Assembly (NCBI GenBank): GCA_002709075.1
Contig: PAPV01000004.1
Coordinates: 316,822 to 378,102, forward strand
From: Rhodospirillaceae bacterium
GTDB lineage: Bacteria; Pseudomonadota; Alphaproteobacteria; MPNO01; UBA2964
Length of the DNA stretch: 61,281 nucleotides
Direction of reading: 5' to 3'
Under the pieces are notes generated by a model that was not told where the DNA came from, made no database searches, and worked only from the letters and a program-made list of their open reading frames with translations. Made by a program: the position numbers and the translations under genes. Shown here in pieces: positions 23,524-33,937 of this stretch; position 1 is the stretch's first letter, and every line of letters starts with the position of its first letter.

Positions 23524-26307
23524 ATGAAGGATAAGAGACATTTAATCCTCATCGATGGCTCTGGTTATATCTTTCGTGCTTATCATGCACTTCCTCCTAT
23601 GCGTAGACCTGATGGGTTGCTTGTAAATGCTGTTTATGGTTTCACTACCATGTTGCAAAAGCTTGTGGAGGATTCAAAAGGTGATTGGCTTGGAGTAATA
23701 TTTGACACCGCTCGAGAGACATTCCGTACTGAAATATACCCCGAATATAAAGCAAATAGACCGCCTCCGCCTGATGATCTGGTGCCCCAGTTTCCGTTAA
23801 TACGTGATGCTACCACTGCACTAGGTCTCCCTCAGGCAGAAATGGAAGGGTTTGAAGCAGACGATCTTATAGCAACTTATGCAACCAAAGCAGTGGCCGA
23901 TGGAAATCGAGTAACGATTGTTTCGTCAGATAAGGATCTGATGCAGTTGATTGATGATGATATTTCAATGTTAGATCCAATTAAAAATACCCTTATATCG
24001 TATCCAGAGGTAGAAAAGCGTTTCGGAGTAACCCCCGAAAAGGTTATTGATGTTCAATCCTTAGCAGGAGATACGGCAGATAATGTGCCAGGCGTCCCAG
24101 GCATTGGTATTAAAACAGCAGCGCAGTTGATTGCAGAATATGGAAATCTCGATACTTTGTTAGAAAGAGCGCATGAGATAAAACAGCCTAAGCGCCGTCA
24201 AAATTTGATTGATTATGCCGACCAGGCCCGTATTTCACGAGATCTAGTAACGTTGGAACGTAGTGTGCCGGTTGAACTCGATTACGCCACGTTTAATTTG
24301 CACGCACCAGATCGAAAGATATTTATTAACTTCTTGCAGGAACAAGGGTTCAAGTCGTTGCTTGCTCGAATTGAATCAGAGGATTCAGAAAGCTATCTTC
24401 CAAATAACCCAAACCTTTTAGGTGAAGACAAAAGTGAAAAACCGAACTCGTACGTTTTGATTCAAAATCTTGAATTACTTAACAGATGGGTTTCGTCGGC
24501 GACTGAACAGGGCATAGTAGCTGTTGATACTGAAACTGACTCTCTAGATAGTTTAAACGCCAAGTTGGTTGGGATATCACTTGCTCTTAACAAACCTGTG
24601 GATGGAATTCGTGCCTGTTATTTGCCCTTAGCGCATGTATCAGGTCCTTTACAAGGTTCTCTCGATCTTGTCGAGGTTCCTGATAAAAATAGCAAAGTTC
24701 CTAATCAAATACCCTTCGTCGATGCTATTAAAGCCCTTAAACCTTTGCTGGAAAATCCTGGTGTATTAAAAATTCTACATAATGCCAAATATGATGCGGA
24801 GATTTTTGCGCAACATGACGTGAAGATTGGTCCAGTCGATGATACAATGCTTCTCTCTTACGTATTAGATTCTGGGCTCCATAACCACGGTATGGATGAA
24901 CTTGCGAGGAAACTGCTTAATCGAACCACAATTAAGTTCTCTGATGTGACTGGCACTGGTCGGAAAAAAATTCCTTTTGCCGAAGTATCTTTGGAAATTG
25001 CTAGAGATTATGCTGCTGAGGATGCTGATGTGACATTGGCATTGCATTCTTTTTTAAAACCGAGATTGGTCAAAGAGCGCGTAACTAGGGTTTACGAGAG
25101 GATTGAAAGACCACTGATAAATGTCCTACAGGCGATGGAAACAGAAGGAATTCTGGTGAACTCTGAGGAGCTAAAGCGTCTATCGGATGATTTCGAGGGA
25201 CGCATATGCTCATTAAGCGAAGAAATTCATGTACTCGCTGGAGAACAATTCAATATTGGTTCTCCTAAGCAATTAGGTGAAGTCTTATTTGAAAGAATGG
25301 ACCTGCCTGGTGGAAAAAAGGGCAAAACCGGTGCTTTTGGAACCGGGGCCGATGTTTTAGAGGGTTTGGCTGCTCAGGGCCACAAGTTGCCGGAACTTGT
25401 GCTTGAGTGGAGACAGCTCTCCAAGCTGAAAAGTACATACACGGACTCATTACTAAGAGAAATCAATCCTAGAACGGGCAGAGTGCATACATCTTATTCG
25501 CAGGCAGTGACTTCAACCGGACGTTTGTCTTCAAATGATCCCAACCTGCAGAACATTCCGGTTCGCACTGAGGATGGTCGCAAAATACGCGAGGCTTTCA
25601 TTGCCCGTAATGGGCATGTGTTGTTATCAGCAGATTATTCACAAATTGAACTTCGCCTGCTCGCCCATGTGGCAGATATCAGCGAATTAAAAGATGCCTT
25701 TCACAATGGTGCCGATATTCATGCTGCGACAGCAAGTGAGGTGTTTAATATTCCTCTGATGGAGTTGGATGCAGCAACTCGAAACCGAGCAAAGGCTATT
25801 AATTTTGGAATTATTTATGGCATTTCTCCTTTCGGTCTTGCTCGGCAGCTCTCTATTACTCAGAGTGATGCCAGGATTTTCATGGATGCTTATTTTCAAA
25901 AATATCCGGGTGTAAAAAAATATATGGATGCCACGAAGGAATTTGCGCGGCAGCAAGGCTTCGTATCTACAATATTTGGAAGAAAAATTCATGTGCCGGG
26001 AATTAAAGATAAAAACCCAGCTAGGAGAAACTTTCATGAACGTGCTGCAATAAATGCTCCACTTCAAGGTTCAGCTGCGGACATTATCAAAAAAGCGATG
26101 ATCAGAATGCCAGAAAATTTGAAAAATTCTGGGGTGAGGGCGCGCATGCTTTTGCAAGTGCATGATGAACTAATTTTTGAAGTTCCGGAAAACGAATTAG
26201 ATGATACTGTTGCTTGTGTGAGTGAAGCAATGGAGACGGTAGTAAAGCTCTCTATTCCTTTAGTATGCGATACAGGTTTTGGGAAAAGCTGGGCAGATGC
26301 ACATTAG
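23524..26307 (+). CDS. polA: DNA polymerase I
   Basis: 927 residues, normal length. Domains in order: 5'-3' exonuclease (LILIDGSGYIFRAYHALPP, EGFEADDLIATYA, SSDKDLMQLID); 3'-5' proofreading domain with AVDTETDSLD, LHNAKYDAEIF and YAAEDADVTL supplying the acidic residues; polymerase with GRLSSNDPNLQNIPVR, ADYSQIELRLLAH (motif A), RNRAKAINFGIIYG (motif B) and QVHDELIFEVPE (motif C). All three activities appear intact. It fills gaps in repair and replaces Okazaki primers. Start ATG 23524 with AGAGGAGAA upstream. Confidence 0.96.
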   Translation: MKDKRHLILIDGSGYIFRAYHALPPMRRPDGLLVNAVYGFTTMLQKLVEDSKGDWLGVIFDTARETFRTEIYPEYKANRPPPPDDLVPQFPLIRDATTALGLPQAEMEGFEADDLIATYATKAVADGNRVTIVSSDKDLMQLIDDDISMLDPIKNTLISYPEVEKRFGVTPEKVIDVQSLAGDTADNVPGVPGIGIKTAAQLIAEYGNLDTLLERAHEIKQPKRRQNLIDYADQARISRDLVTLERSVPVELDYATFNLHAPDRKIFINFLQEQGFKSLLARIESEDSESYLPNNPNLLGEDKSEKPNSYVLIQNLELLNRWVSSATEQGIVAVDTETDSLDSLNAKLVGISLALNKPVDGIRACYLPLAHVSGPLQGSLDLVEVPDKNSKVPNQIPFVDAIKALKPLLENPGVLKILHNAKYDAEIFAQHDVKIGPVDDTMLLSYVLDSGLHNHGMDELARKLLNRTTIKFSDVTGTGRKKIPFAEVSLEIARDYAAEDADVTLALHSFLKPRLVKERVTRVYERIERPLINVLQAMETEGILVNSEELKRLSDDFEGRICSLSEEIHVLAGEQFNIGSPKQLGEVLFERMDLPGGKKGKTGAFGTGADVLEGLAAQGHKLPELVLEWRQLSKLKSTYTDSLLREINPRTGRVHTSYSQAVTSTGRLSSNDPNLQNIPVRTEDGRKIREAFIARNGHVLLSADYSQIELRLLAHVADISELKDAFHNGADIHAATASEVFNIPLMELDAATRNRAKAINFGIIYGISPFGLARQLSITQSDARIFMDAYFQKYPGVKKYMDATKEFARQQGFVSTIFGRKIHVPGIKDKNPARRNFHERAAINAPLQGSAADIIKKAMIRMPENLKNSGVRARMLLQVHDELIFEVPENELDDTVACVSEAMETVVKLSIPLVCDTGFGKSWADAH

Positions 26308-26420
26308 ATTTTCTCTTTAATATGAAGTTTTCTAAGAAATTTTGACCTACTAAATCTCTTTTTCAATAAAAAACAAGTCATTTATAATTTGAGTATTTTA
26401 GTTGTTCCGCTTTTGTTTCC

Positions 26421-27305
26421 TTAATCTGTTTCTCGTCGAGCAAGATAAATTGCAGAACTAGCAATAATAACTCCACCAACCCAAATCCAAATGTCAGGTA
26501 TTTCCCTAAACATAAAAAATCCTACTGCGGCAGCAATTGGCAAACGGGTATAATGTAATACCACTACAAGTATAGCGTCACCATGCAGATAGGCACGGCT
26601 TAAAATTCGTTGATTGGCTAACTCCAATAAGCCTATAACTGCCATCCAAATTAATTGTTCGAATGTTGGAGTCGACCAAACAAACAAGCTGGAAACCAGG
26701 GCTAGCGGCAAGATTGTGAGAATGTTCCATATTGCAACTGTGTCGGGATGTTCGCTTCTTGCTAACAGTTTGCGATTGATTGGATTCCAACTTTGAACAA
26801 CAACTACCCCAAGTACATAAATTACGCCTATATTCAGCTCTACAAGACCTGGTCTTACGATAATAATTGCACCTAAAAAACCAAAGATGATTGCAGTCAT
26901 ACGATTACCCCCGATGGCTTCTCGTAAAACTATTGCAGCTAATACAGAGGCAAAGATTGGCCGAGTGAAGTGAATTGCTGTTATGTCAGCTATTGGAAGA
27001 TATTTGGCAGAGAGATAAAAAAACGTGCTAGCTAAAAATGCTAGCCCGCCGCATAGGATCGTTAGCCCCGGACGGTTTGGTATGAGAAAAACTTTTGCAT
27101 TTTTTATAATGAGTGGAGAAATAGCGAACAATCCAAATAGTGCCCGAAAAAAAATAATTTCAAAAATATTGATTTCATTAGCAATAAGCCGAACTATCCC
27201 CAACTGGGTCGTCATTAGAATTCCTGAAATAATAATTAAAACCCCGCACTTGTACGGTTCAGGCCAGACCTTTATTTTTTGAACAAAATTTTGTAGCGGT
27301 CTCAT
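26421..27305 (-). CDS. EamA-family (DMT) transporter
   Basis: 294 residues with ten predicted membrane helices in the two-fold EamA/RhaT layout of the drug/metabolite transporter superfamily (first repeat includes FFRALFGLFAISPLII, ADITAIHFTRPIFASVLAAIVLRE; second ends with YTRLPIAAAVGFFMFREIPDIWIW). It overlaps the upstream paralogue by 4 nt. Substrate unknown; the family covers metabolite exporters. Confidence 0.85.
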   Translation of the reverse strand: MRPLQNFVQKIKVWPEPYKCGVLIIISGILMTTQLGIVRLIANEINIFEIIFFRALFGLFAISPLIIKNAKVFLIPNRPGLTILCGGLAFLASTFFYLSAKYLPIADITAIHFTRPIFASVLAAIVLREAIGGNRMTAIIFGFLGAIIIVRPGLVELNIGVIYVLGVVVVQSWNPINRKLLARSEHPDTVAIWNILTILPLALVSSLFVWSTPTFEQLIWMAVIGLLELANQRILSRAYLHGDAILVVVLHYTRLPIAAAVGFFMFREIPDIWIWVGGVIIASSAIYLARRETD

Positions 27306-28201
27306 ACATGATCTCGTTGCCGTGCTGCGGCAGCTTCTTTGTTAGCTATATAGGTCGATGAGGCACAGATTATCGTGGCTCCTACCCACACCCATGATTC
27401 TGAAACTTCATTGAATACGTAGAGTCCAATAATTGCTGCAATTGGTAATCGTAGAAATGATAATGCAAGCACAAAAGACGCATCAGCAACCGCAAAGGCA
27501 CGTGATTGTGCCCGTTGTGTCATCATCCCTGTTAATCCAATACCAATCAACCAAGGCCATTGCTCAAGTGTAGGTGGTACCCAGACTATAAATGCAGGCA
27601 TTATCGAAATCGGTATCATTATAAGTGAATGATAAAAAGCGATTGTGTCTGGTTGATCATATTTAGTCAGAAACTTCATGATGATTGTGTTCGCGGTTTG
27701 AAAAGCGACTCCACCAAGAGCAAGTAGAATGCCGAGGTTTAAAGCTTCAAAACCGGGACGAATTATTATTAACATACCAATAAAGCCTATGAAAAGAGCG
27801 ATCCAACGACGACCATATGATACCTCGTGTAAAACTATTATTGCCGCAATTGTCCCAAAGATTGGTCTGGTGAATGTAATTGAGACCATATCTGCTAAAG
27901 GAATCATTGTTGCAGAAACAAAGTATAGGCAACTCACAAAGTAGGCCAACGTTCCTCTAGTGATAGTCAGAAATGGTTTTTGAGTGTTTAAACCCGTCGC
28001 ACCTGCTTTTATTACCCAAGGTAGCATGAAAATCACACCAAAAAGACAACGAAAAAATACCGCTTCGAAAACATGTAGTTCTGGCGTAACTTTTCTTACC
28101 CCAATCATAGTAAGAGTGAAACCAACTCCGGCCAGGGTTATCCAGAGGGTGGCTTTTGTTGTGGTGCTTATAAACAGCTTGCGTTTTTTGGCCCATTTCA
28201 T
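27302..28201 (-). CDS. EamA-family (DMT) transporter, tandem paralogue
   Basis: 299 residues, ten membrane helices, same architecture as its downstream neighbour and clearly related to it: ADMVSITFTRPIFGTIAAIIVLHE and SFLRLPIAAIIGLYVFNEVSESWVWVG correspond to segments there. Overlap of 4 nt implies translational coupling, so the two could form a heteromer or be recent duplicates with different substrates. Inner membrane; substrate unknown. Confidence 0.85.
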   Translation of the reverse strand: MKWAKKRKLFISTTTKATLWITLAGVGFTLTMIGVRKVTPELHVFEAVFFRCLFGVIFMLPWVIKAGATGLNTQKPFLTITRGTLAYFVSCLYFVSATMIPLADMVSITFTRPIFGTIAAIIVLHEVSYGRRWIALFIGFIGMLIIIRPGFEALNLGILLALGGVAFQTANTIIMKFLTKYDQPDTIAFYHSLIMIPISIMPAFIVWVPPTLEQWPWLIGIGLTGMMTQRAQSRAFAVADASFVLALSFLRLPIAAIIGLYVFNEVSESWVWVGATIICASSTYIANKEAAAARQRDHV

Positions 28202-28265
28202 ATTTTCTTACAGGCCTAAGATACGAAAAGAAAAATTTAAATGTTACAAGTTAAGATGTATATTT

Positions 28266-29882
28266 TTATATTTTTGAATGAATTCCGGCTCTATTAACAT
28301 CATCATTTACATGTTTCTCGAATTGCTTGAAATTAGTTTCAAATTCTTTGGCCAGTTTTTGGGCAGTTGAGTCATACTGTTCTTTGTTAGGCCAAGTTTT
28401 TCTGGGAGTTAAAACTTCGGCCGGCACATTGGAACAATTTTTTGGCACCAAAAGCCCAAAGTTCGAATCAATGTGCATTTCAACAGCATCAAGTCTGTTT
28501 TCTAACGCAGCATTCACCATTGCTTTAGTGTGTGAGATTTTCATTCTGTCTCCAGTTCCATACACACCACCACTCCATCCAGTATTAACTAACCAGCAAT
28601 TTGACTTGTGTTTGGCTATTTTTTCACCAAGTAACTTTGCATAAACAGTTGGATGTCTTGGTAAAAATGGTGCACCAAAACATGTTGAAAATGTTGCTTC
28701 TGCTCCTGCTGTCATTCCGCGTTCAGTGCCGGCAACTTTTGCCGTATAACCTGAGAGAAAGTGATACATCGCTTGATCTGCAGACATTTTACTGATCGGG
28801 GGTAAGACCCCGAAAGCATCTGCTGTTAACATTATTATATTTTCTGGGTGGTCTCCCATACCCGAAGGATCAATATTTTTTAGATAATCAAGCGGATAAG
28901 ATGATCGCGCATTTTCTGCAAGTGATCCATCATAGAAATCTGGCTTCCGCGTTGTTGGATCGAGAATAACATTTTCTAAAACAGTACCAAATCTTCGTGA
29001 CGCCGCATAAATTTCAGGTTCAGCCTCAGCAGAGAGATTTATAGTTTTAGCGTAGCAACCTCCTTCAAAATTAAATATACCGTTGTCCGACCAACCGTGC
29101 TCGTCATCGCCGATCATAGTTCGACTTGAGTCAGATGAAAGGGTAGTTTTCCCTGTTCCAGATAATCCAAAAAATATGGCGGTATCGCCTCGCGCTCCAA
29201 CACTTGCAGAACAATGCATTGTCATAATACCGAGTGCAGGTAAAATCCAGTTCATTACCCCGAAAATACTTTTTTTGATTTCTCCAGTGTAGTGGCTTCC
29301 TCCTACTAATACAGTTTTTTCTGGAATGTTTACTAGGATACAGACTTCACTGTTAGTACCGTCCGAATGTGGAATGGAATGAAAATCTGGCACTTGTATT
29401 ACGGTCCATTCAGGCCGGAATACGGTGAGTTCTTTATGCTCAGGTTGTATAAACATATTTCGAGCAAAGAGGCTATGCCAAGCATTTTCTGTAATAACTC
29501 TAACGGGTAATCGATAGGTTGGGTCGGCCCCGCAGTAGCAATCCTGAACGAAGACTTCTTTTCCCTTTAAGTAGTCCATCATACGGCTGTGAATGATGCT
29601 AAATTTATCGTTTCCAAGTGGTTGGTTGACTGGCCCCCACCATACATCCTTGTCGATTGAGGGGTCTTTTATCATAAACTTATCTTTTGGTGATCTACCT
29701 GTATATTCGCCCGTTTTAGTTACGAATGCCCCATCTATCGATAAAACACCTTCTGACCGGCGAAGTCCCGCTTCATATAATTGTGGTGTGGTTGAGTTCC
29801 AATGGGCTGCAGAAACTCCTCGCAACCCATGGTTTTCAATGCCAAAACTACTTATATATGGTCCAATTTGGTCCACGCTCAT
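28266..29882 (-). CDS. pckA: Phosphoenolpyruvate carboxykinase (ATP)
   Basis: 538 residues, standard length. Shows YTGRSPKDKFMIKD, the HYTGEIKKSIFGVMN segment, the kinase P-loop GLSGTGKTTLSSD, IGDDEHGWSD, and the substrate-site NTGWSGGVYGTGDRM. It converts oxaloacetate and ATP to PEP, opening gluconeogenesis. In many alphaproteobacteria it sits divergent from chvI/chvG exactly as here. Start ATG 29882 follows AGGAG on its strand. Confidence 0.96.
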   Translation of the reverse strand: MSVDQIGPYISSFGIENHGLRGVSAAHWNSTTPQLYEAGLRRSEGVLSIDGAFVTKTGEYTGRSPKDKFMIKDPSIDKDVWWGPVNQPLGNDKFSIIHSRMMDYLKGKEVFVQDCYCGADPTYRLPVRVITENAWHSLFARNMFIQPEHKELTVFRPEWTVIQVPDFHSIPHSDGTNSEVCILVNIPEKTVLVGGSHYTGEIKKSIFGVMNWILPALGIMTMHCSASVGARGDTAIFFGLSGTGKTTLSSDSSRTMIGDDEHGWSDNGIFNFEGGCYAKTINLSAEAEPEIYAASRRFGTVLENVILDPTTRKPDFYDGSLAENARSSYPLDYLKNIDPSGMGDHPENIIMLTADAFGVLPPISKMSADQAMYHFLSGYTAKVAGTERGMTAGAEATFSTCFGAPFLPRHPTVYAKLLGEKIAKHKSNCWLVNTGWSGGVYGTGDRMKISHTKAMVNAALENRLDAVEMHIDSNFGLLVPKNCSNVPAEVLTPRKTWPNKEQYDSTAQKLAKEFETNFKQFEKHVNDDVNRAGIHSKI

Positions 29883-30523
29883 CTCCTACAGCTTAAACGT
29901 TTCGCCCTTTGCTAGGCTGTGTTGAAAATATGCTTATGTCCAGAACTCTTAGGATAAACCTGAAAGATACCTCATGGTCACAAATTTTTTTTGCAACATA
30001 AACATACAACTCTTATCACGCAATATTACTTTTCCACAGGTGTTTAAGAGTCTTTTATGGAAGACTTGAGGAAAATCAATTTCTTTAATGCGAGCAATTG
30101 GGAAGCAGAGTATGAGTTTGTTAAGTGTTTTGAAACATTAGTCGTGCGGATAACTTTGTTCAATCAAAGACAACCAGCTATGGATGAATGTAAATGATTT
30201 GCCATTGGGATTCTGAGGTCTTTAAGATTTTTATTCGCCATAAAATCGGTTTTTGCAGGGTAAATTTATTTATCTAGTTTAAATTTTTAATTTCAAAATT
30301 TATACAGTTTAAGTGCACAATACTCTGGAATAGATAGCCTTCTTATTGAATAATAGTGAAATTCCAAATCCGGTAACTATGTGACAGTGGTTCAAATTGA
30401 CTTGATAAAAGTAAAGATCAAAAACTTTTGCATACATTTTTGTAAATAAAAAGTTTTTTGCCCTAATTGTGCCTATTTCTTCATACAAATAGTTACAAAA
30501 ATTTATCTCTGGAGGAAAATTAG
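29883..30523. other. 640-bp divergent intergenic region pckA/chvI
   Basis: No convincing gene. It must carry the divergent promoters of pckA and chvI. A 46-codon plus-strand frame (30057-30197) and an 87-codon minus-strand frame overlapping chvI have no supporting signals. A run of AT-rich sequence and a good Shine-Dalgarno (TGGAGGAAAA) just before chvI are visible; I recognise no operator. Confidence 0.4.
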
Positions 30524-31222
30524 ATGGGAAGTAAAATCGCACTGGTAGATGACGATCAAAATATCCTAACATCTGTCTCGATGGCGCTCGAAGCCGAGGG
30601 GTATACAGTTCGCACTTTCAATGATGGTGATTCCGCGTTAACTGGGTTGATCTCCCGTCCCGTAGATCTTGCGGTTTTGGATATTAAGATGCCCAGGATG
30701 AATGGGATAGAGCTTCTGCAGCGTTTGCGACGGCGGACATCTCTTCCCATAATTTTCCTTACGTCTAAAGATGATGAGGTTGACGAAATACTTGGTCTCC
30801 GAATGGGCGCAGATGACTACGTTAAAAAGCCTTTCTCTCAACGGCTCTTAATAGAGCGCATCAGTACGCTGCTTCGTAGAGTAGAAGTTAGGCAAGGACT
30901 TGGAACCACTAAACTCGAGCCGCCAGTATTGAGGGGAAATTTGACTATTGACACATCTAGACACCTTTGTTTGTGGAAAAGTGATGAAGTACACCTTACT
31001 GTTACTGAATTTTTAATATTAAAGGCACTGGCAATAAGGCCTGGTCATGTTAAAAACAGAAATCAGTTAATGGATGCTGCTTACGGTGAAAATATTTATG
31101 TTGATGACCGTACAATTGACTCCCACATCAAAAGAATAAGGAAAAAATTTAGAGTGGTTCATGATGATTTTGATCATGTTGAGACGTTATATGGAATTGG
31201 TTATCGGTATCGAGATGATTAG
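30524..31222 (+). CDS. chvI: ChvI-type response regulator
   Basis: 232 residues. Receiver domain: acidic DDD near residue 9-11, phospho-acceptor D53 ([11 protein letters not shown]), conserved Thr in FLTSKDDE and Lys in YVKKPFS. The C-terminal winged-helix DNA-binding domain (OmpR/PhoB class) includes [12 protein letters not shown] and [18 protein letters not shown]. Immediately followed by its sensor kinase. In alphaproteobacteria ChvI/ChvG responds to acid and cell-envelope stress; divergence from pckA is a common arrangement. Confidence 0.92.
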   Translation: MGSKIALVDDDQNILTSVSMALEAEGYTVRTFNDGDSALTGLISRPVDLAVLDIKMPRMNGIELLQRLRRRTSLPIIFLTSKDDEVDEILGLRMGADDYVKKPFSQRLLIERISTLLRRVEVRQGLGTTKLEPPVLRGNLTIDTSRHLCLWKSDEVHLTVTEFLILKALAIRPGHVKNRNQLMDAAYGENIYVDDRTIDSHIKRIRKKFRVVHDDFDHVETLYGIGYRYRDD

Positions 31223-31292
31223 TACATTATTCTTTAAACTATCGTAGTCTTACATCTAAAAGAATGATGCAGAATTGAAAGTTATTGAGAGT

Positions 31293-32903
31293 ATGGCTAG
31301 ATCATCCCATGCTAGCTATGGGCACATTTCGCCTCTTACTAGGCGAATCTTGAGCATCAATATACTCGCATTGGTTATACTTGCAGCTGGGTTGTTGTAT
31401 CTCAACCGATATGAGGAAAATTTGATTTCAGCTGAATTAAAAGTTCTGCGGACCCAAGGAAAAATTTTCGCTGGAGCACTCGGACAGGGAGCATGGCGTG
31501 ATCGTGGGAATAGTGACTCAGAGATTTATCAAGCTGACGCAGGTCAAATGCTACGTCGATTAGTATCTGTTACTGGAGTGCGCGGAAGATTATTTGGTAC
31601 CGATGGCAGCTTGATTGCTGATTCTCGTCGTTTGATGGGTTCTGATGGGGGTTTAATTGAAATTTCCGAGCTACCCCCGCCCAATGATCATAACGTTTTT
31701 CGTTCATTCGCGGAGACGTACTATGAAAAGCTCGTTTCACTGCTTCCTGGCAGAAGAGACTTGCCACGGTACTCTGAGCCATTTGATGATGGATTGGGGG
31801 GCTATCCTGAAGTAAGGCATGCACTTGTTGGTGAGCACAGAGATGCCCTTCGGGTTGTTATGAATGGTCGTTTAGTTTTAACGACCGCAGTGCCAGTTCA
31901 AAGATTCAAGAAAATAATAGGAGTAGTTTTGCTCTCCGCGTTTGGAAACAAGATTGATGAGGCAGTGAGGGAGGTAAGATTTGATATAATCAAGGTTTTC
32001 GGGGCTTCACTTACGGTTACTGTACTTCTTTCATTCTATCTTGCAGGCACAATTGTTCGTCCGCTCCGACGCCTTGCTAAAGCCGCTTACCGAGTTAGGG
32101 TATCCCCAGGACGTGTACAATCTAAACCTGACCTTCATCGGCGGAATGATGAAATCGGCGACTTAGCCGACGAGTTAAACGCCATGACTGAGGCGCTTTG
32201 GGCGAGGCTTGATGCGATTGAAAGTTTTGCTGCAGATGTTTCACACGAAATTAAGAATCCATTGACTTCACTTCGAAGTGCTGTTGAAACTGCTTTGAGG
32301 TTAGAAGATTCTGCCCAGCAAAAGAAGTTGATGGCTATCATTCAGGTTGATGTTCAGCGCCTCGATAGGCTAATAACTGACGTTGCTGCTGCCTCCCGCC
32401 TCGACACGGAATTGTCTCGTGAAGAGCGTACCCGTTTGAATTTAGAAAAGTTATTGCAAGCTTTAATTACAGTACATGAAACTACTAGTAGGACAAATAA
32501 AGCGACGCTAAAATTTACCAGTCTTGTTGAGGGCGATGCTTATGTTTTTGGTGACGAGGGTCGTTTAGTGCAGGTTTTTCAGAATCTACTTAATAATGCC
32601 TTTTCTTTTACACCAAAAAACGGACTAATAGAAATCTATGTTGAATTAGATACAGATTGGGTTACTGTTTGTGTGCAAGATAATGGCCGAGGAATACCCA
32701 GTTCTAGTCTTAGTCGAATATTCGATCGATTCTACAGCGAGCGGCCTGTGTCGGAGAGATTTGGAGCACATTCCGGACTGGGTTTGAGTATTTCGCGTCA
32801 AATAGTTGAAGCGCATGGAGGGGTTATAAAAGCAGAAAATTCTCTCTCTGCTTCCAGGGAGATTATCGGTGCTCGTTTTATTGTTTGTCTTCCACGCGCC
32901 TAA
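31293..32903 (+). CDS. chvG: ChvG-type sensor histidine kinase
   Basis: 536 residues from the ATG at 31293 (TTG 31275 possible). N-terminal membrane helix (ILSINILALVILAAGLLYL), a ~200-residue periplasmic sensor region, a second helix (VFGASLTVTVLLSFYLAG), HAMP segment (RPLRRLAKAA...), then the kinase core: SFAADVSHEIKNPLTSLRSA (phospho-His), N box QNLLNNAFSFTP, and G boxes DNGRGIP and GLGLSISRQIVEAHGG. It phosphorylates ChvI. All catalytic boxes are intact. Confidence 0.92.
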   Translation: MARSSHASYGHISPLTRRILSINILALVILAAGLLYLNRYEENLISAELKVLRTQGKIFAGALGQGAWRDRGNSDSEIYQADAGQMLRRLVSVTGVRGRLFGTDGSLIADSRRLMGSDGGLIEISELPPPNDHNVFRSFAETYYEKLVSLLPGRRDLPRYSEPFDDGLGGYPEVRHALVGEHRDALRVVMNGRLVLTTAVPVQRFKKIIGVVLLSAFGNKIDEAVREVRFDIIKVFGASLTVTVLLSFYLAGTIVRPLRRLAKAAYRVRVSPGRVQSKPDLHRRNDEIGDLADELNAMTEALWARLDAIESFAADVSHEIKNPLTSLRSAVETALRLEDSAQQKKLMAIIQVDVQRLDRLITDVAAASRLDTELSREERTRLNLEKLLQALITVHETTSRTNKATLKFTSLVEGDAYVFGDEGRLVQVFQNLLNNAFSFTPKNGLIEIYVELDTDWVTVCVQDNGRGIPSSSLSRIFDRFYSERPVSERFGAHSGLGLSISRQIVEAHGGVIKAENSLSASREIIGARFIVCLPRA

Positions 32904-33001
32904 ATTTAAGCATCTAAAATATCAAGGTGGGATCTCCCTATGTGCACCATCAGAGTTATTCTTTGAAAATAAATTAGTTGAATTGAGAAAAGATTTTTTT
33001 G

Positions 33002-33895
33002 ATGACAGAAACCTCTAAAATATTTTCTTTAAACCGTTCCACTGATGTTGTTATAGTGACCGGTATGTCAGGTGCTGGAAAATCCACCGCTTTGAAAACA
33101 CTAGAGGATATTGGTTTTGAGGCGGTTGATAATTTGCCACTATCTCTCGTGGCTGATGTTGTAGCTACCCGAAGAACACAGGGTTCAGCTTTAGCAATAG
33201 GTGTTGACATACGAACTAGGGATTTTGCGGTTAAAGCGGTTTATTCCGAGATAGATCAATTGACTACTGTAAGTGATAAAAATGTAGCTCTTATTTTTCT
33301 TGATTGCGATAATGAAATTTTACGTCGCCGTTACTCGGAAACACGTCGGAGGCATCCGCTCGCTATGGACCGAAGAATACTGGACGGTATTGTTCGTGAG
33401 CGCGCATTGGTGTCGCCACTTCGTGATAAAGCAGATTTAGTAATCGATTCTACAATGTTGAAAATCTCTCAATTAAAAAATATCTTGATTAATCATTTCA
33501 ACCAGTCTGAGCGTTCAACTTTCGTGATAACAGTAATATCCTTCTCTTATCGTCACGGTGTTCCGCGTGAGTCTGATTTAGTGTTTGATGTCAGGTTTTT
33601 ACGTAATCCACATTATGAAAACTCATTAAGGTCTCGAACCGGCTTGGATTTTGAAGTTGGAGAGTTTGTGAAATCGGATTGCAGTTTTGAAGTATTTTTT
33701 AATAATTTAACATCATTGTTGGAACCACTTCTACCGCGTTATCAAAACGAGGGCAAAAGTTATTTAACGATTGCTGTTGGGTGCACAGGTGGCAAGCATC
33801 GTTCGGTTTTTGTTGCTAAAAAACTCGGGGAATGGTTACGTAATAGTGGGGAAGTGGTCAACATTAGCCACAGAGAAATTTTGACTGAGGCGTAA
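33002..33895 (+). CDS. rapZ: RapZ-family nucleotide-binding protein
   Basis: 297 residues, start ATG 33002. Walker A GMSGAGKSTA (21-30), Walker B-like VALIFLDCD, RRRHPL, and the C-terminal domain with SFSYRHGVPRESDLVFDVRFLRNP and CTGGKHRSVF that binds RNA or sugar-phosphate ligands in RapZ. In enterobacteria RapZ guides RNase E to GlmZ; in alphaproteobacteria it is linked to the PTS by gene order, and its exact role is less clear. It lies directly after chvG, where hprK is normally interposed. Confidence 0.9.
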   Translation: MTETSKIFSLNRSTDVVIVTGMSGAGKSTALKTLEDIGFEAVDNLPLSLVADVVATRRTQGSALAIGVDIRTRDFAVKAVYSEIDQLTTVSDKNVALIFLDCDNEILRRRYSETRRRHPLAMDRRILDGIVRERALVSPLRDKADLVIDSTMLKISQLKNILINHFNQSERSTFVITVISFSYRHGVPRESDLVFDVRFLRNPHYENSLRSRTGLDFEVGEFVKSDCSFEVFFNNLTSLLEPLLPRYQNEGKSYLTIAVGCTGGKHRSVFVAKKLGEWLRNSGEVVNISHREILTEA

Positions 33896-33937
33896 TCCGT
33901 TTGCTTCTTTTTGTTTTAGGGGGATATTAGACACGAT

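Noticed and set aside
30057-30197. 46-codon plus-strand ORF in the pckA/chvI gap
   Set aside because: Only a weak upstream purine stretch and no recognisable features; compatible with chance.
30309-30572. 87-codon minus-strand ORF overlapping the chvI start
   Set aside because: No ribosome binding site, unlikely composition, overlaps the well-supported start of chvI.
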